7,688 nt of DNA, from assembly GCA_947455695.1 (NCBI GenBank), contig CANGRN010000048.1, forward strand, positions 1 to 7,688, given 5' to 3'. The notes under the pieces are model-generated. The model worked only from the letters and a program-made list of their open reading frames with translations. It made no database searches and was not told the DNA's origin. The position numbers and the translations under genes are program-made. The stretch comes from Alphaproteobacteria bacterium (GTDB lineage Bacteria > Pseudomonadota > Alphaproteobacteria > Micropepsales > Micropepsaceae). Position 1 is the stretch's first letter; every line of letters starts with the position of its first letter. Positions 6,217-7,688 of this stretch are shown piece after piece.

Positions 6217-6400
6217 GATCGTCAACCTGAACCGGGTCCGGAAGGCAAAGGCAAGGGCGGAAAAAGAAGAGACCGCGGCGGCCAACCGCGTCCTGCACGG
6301 CACGCCCAAGGCGGTGCGGAACCTGGCGGAAGCGCGCAAGGACAAGGCGGATCAAACCCTGTCCAGCCACAGGCTGGAAAAGGGCGAAGACGATAATTAG
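6209..6400 (+). CDS. DUF4169 family small protein
   Basis: A 63-residue, highly charged protein. The opening AEIVNLNRVRKAKARAEKE (2-20), the central AANRVLHGTPKAVR (about 24-37) and the ending LSSHRLEKGEDD match the DUF4169 family of small alphaproteobacterial proteins, whose function is unknown. It is rich in Lys, Arg, Ala and Glu and probably forms one long helix or coiled coil; no signal peptide or membrane segment is present. The start overlaps the GST stop by eight bases, so it is likely translated from the same message. Its usual neighbourhood, as I recall it, includes fumC, an RHH_4 protein and SspB, all of which are in this window. A perfect seven-base hairpin lies in its last codons. 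No function is proposed. Confidence 0.88.
   Translation: MAEIVNLNRVRKAKARAEKEETAAANRVLHGTPKAVRNLAEARKDKADQTLSSHRLEKGEDDN
6362..6378 (+). repeat. Perfect 7-bp inverted repeat near the end of the DUF4169 gene
   Basis: TCCAGCC and GGCTGGA are separated by a three-base ACA loop, giving a stable GC-rich hairpin about 20 bases before the DUF4169 stop codon and at the end of the sspB-to-DUF4169 gene run. No T-run follows on the plus strand, so it is not a classical intrinsic terminator. It could protect the 3' end of the message or be a coincidence of codon choice (encoding SSHRLE). Confidence 0.35.
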
Positions 6401-6463
6401 ATGGGAATTGCCTCCCCTTCGTTCTAATATCGTTCTCATGCTTCACACACCCCGGTTGCCCGC

Positions 6464-7688
6464 ATGAGCGGCTATGGCGACCGTTATTCCGACCCTCTGG
6501 ATTCCGCGTTTGAAGAACCTTCTTCGACCGCGCCGGTCCCGCGCGAGCCGCCTTACTTCGCGGGCCTGAACAAGGAACAGCGCGAGGCGGTGGAAGCGGT
6601 GGACGGCCCCGTGCTGGTGCTGGCCGGCGCCGGCACCGGCAAGACCCGCGTCCTGACCACCCGCCTTGCCCATATCCTGGCCACCCGCCGTGCCTGGCCG
6701 GGCCAGCTTCTGTGCGTCACCTTCACCAACAAGGCGGCGCGCGAGATGAAGGAGCGCATCGGCGCACTCATTGGGGGTGTCGTCGAGGGTATGCAATGGC
6801 TGGGCACCTTCCATTCCATCGGCGCCAAGATGCTGCGCCGTCATGCCGAGCTGGCGGGTCTGAAAAGCAATTTCACCATTCTCGATACCGACGACCAGCT
6901 TCGCCTGATGAAGCAGTTGATCGAGGCCGAAGGCGTGGACGAAAAGCGCTGGCCCGCCCGCACCCTCGCCAGCATGATCGATGGCTGGAAGAACCGCGGC
7001 CTGCGGCCCGGCGATGTCTCCGAAGGCGAAGCCCAGGGCTACGCCTTCGGCAAGGGCAAGCTGCTCTATCACCAGTACCAGGAACGATTGAAAGCGCTGA
7101 ACGCCGCCGACTTCGGCGACCTGCTGCTGGAGACCCTGCACATCCTGAAGACCCAGCCCGACATATTGGCCGATTACCGCGACCGCTTCCGCTACATGCT
7201 GGTGGACGAATACCAGGACACCAACGTGGTCCAGTATCTGTGGCTGAACCTGCTGGCCAAGGGATCGGGCAATGTCTGCGTGGTGGGCGATGACGACCAG
7301 TCCATCTATGGCTGGCGCGGCGCGGAAGTGGAAAACATCCTGCGTTTCGAGCGCGACTTTCCCGGCGCCAAGGTGATCCGTCTGGAACGCAATTACCGCA
7401 GCACGCCCGTGATCCTGGGCGCCGCCTCCGGCCTGATCGCCGCCAACAAGGGGCGTTTGGGCAAGACGCTTTGGACCGAAGGCGAACAGGGCGAGAAAAT
7501 CCGCGTCGCCGGCGTATGGGACGCTGAGGAAGAAGCCCGCAACGTCGCCTCCGATGCCGAGGACCTGCATCGCCAGGGCAACACCTTTGCCCAGATGGCG
7601 GTGCTGGTGCGCGCCTCCTTCCAGATGCGCGAATTTGAAGATCGCTTTATCTCCCTGGGTCTGCCCTATCGCGTGATCGGCGGCCCGC
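6464..7688 (+). CDS. uvrD: UvrD/PcrA-type superfamily 1 DNA helicase, N-terminal part, cut by window edge
   Basis: 408 codons of a protein that in this family is usually 700 or more residues long. It is an ATP-driven 3'-5' DNA helicase acting in excision or mismatch repair and in clearing recombination or replication intermediates. Visible motifs in order are the Q-motif LNKEQREAV (35-43), Walker A AGAGTGKT (54-61), FTNKAAREM (87-95), GTFHS (114-118), Walker B LVDEYQDTN (246-254), motif III VVGDDDQSIYGWRGA (273-287) and LERNYRST (307-314). GWRGA and YQDTN point to UvrD/PcrA rather than Rep or RecB. An N-terminal extension of about 34 acidic, probably disordered residues precedes the core. The ATG at 6464 is the first possible in-frame start after a stop at 6425, though no good ribosome site is seen. 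It lies 63 bases after the DUF4169 gene. All core motifs present are intact; whether it is the repair UvrD or a PcrA-like paralogue cannot be settled from this half. Confidence 0.93.
   Translation, partial: MSGYGDRYSDPLDSAFEEPSSTAPVPREPPYFAGLNKEQREAVEAVDGPVLVLAGAGTGKTRVLTTRLAHILATRRAWPGQLLCVTFTNKAAREMKERIGALIGGVVEGMQWLGTFHSIGAKMLRRHAELAGLKSNFTILDTDDQLRLMKQLIEAEGVDEKRWPARTLASMIDGWKNRGLRPGDVSEGEAQGYAFGKGKLLYHQYQERLKALNAADFGDLLLETLHILKTQPDILADYRDRFRYMLVDEYQDTNVVQYLWLNLLAKGSGNVCVVGDDDQSIYGWRGAEVENILRFERDFPGAKVIRLERNYRSTPVILGAASGLIAANKGRLGKTLWTEGEQGEKIRVAGVWDAEEEARNVASDAEDLHRQGNTFAQMAVLVRASFQMREFEDRFISLGLPYRVIGGP

Noticed and set aside
5050..6345. A 431-codon open frame on the minus strand across the Rossmann enzyme, RHH, GST and DUF4169 genes
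   Set aside because: It crosses four well-supported plus-strand genes and their junctions, is Arg/Ala-rich and matches no family I recognise.
6408..6430. TTGCCT and TAATAT as a promoter for the helicase gene
   Set aside because: The two elements are only 11 bases apart, too close for a sigma-70 promoter, and no better -35 is found at the right spacing from TAATAT.
6443..7570. A 375-codon open frame on the minus strand opposite the helicase
   Set aside because: The plus strand carries every expected helicase motif in order; the antisense frame is a GC-bias shadow.

Overview
The window looks like the chromosome of a high-GC alphaproteobacterium. The evidence is an alpha-type SspB adaptor, a small RHH_4-type ribbon-helix-helix protein and a DUF4169 protein near a class II fumarase, together with strongly G/C-biased third codon positions. 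The genus cannot be told from the sequence. Nearly all of the DNA is coding, and I see no RNA genes, insertion sequences, CRISPR array or phage genes.

Layout. Positions 1-1420 (minus strand) hold a two-gene operon. A family 4 glycosyltransferase is followed 20 bp later by the start of an amylo-alpha-1,6-glucosidase-like protein that runs off the left edge. Positions 1421-1580 are the divergent intergenic region, with a weak promoter candidate for sspB and a small dyad in front of the glycosyltransferase. From 1581 to 6400 (plus strand) there is a tightly packed run: sspB, fumC, a secreted CxxCH cytochrome-like protein, a spermidine-synthase-like Rossmann protein, a ribbon-helix-helix protein, a glutathione S-transferase and a DUF4169 protein. 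Several junctions overlap by 4 to 8 bases or are separated by only 9 to 23. Positions 6401-6463 are a short gap, and 6464 to the right edge is the first half of a UvrD/PcrA-type DNA helicase.

How the genes work together. The glycosyltransferase and debranching-like protein suggest synthesis or trimming of an alpha-glucan or glucosyl oligosaccharide. The sspB/fumC/RHH/DUF4169 set is, from recollection of alphaproteobacterial genomes, a recurring housekeeping neighbourhood, and here it is interrupted by other genes. FumC is a TCA cycle enzyme and SspB delivers ssrA-tagged proteins to ClpXP, so the grouping is probably transcriptional rather than a single pathway. The least explained part is the cytochrome-like/Rossmann-enzyme pair (3525-5407). 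It is translationally coupled, and I cannot assign a substrate to either member.
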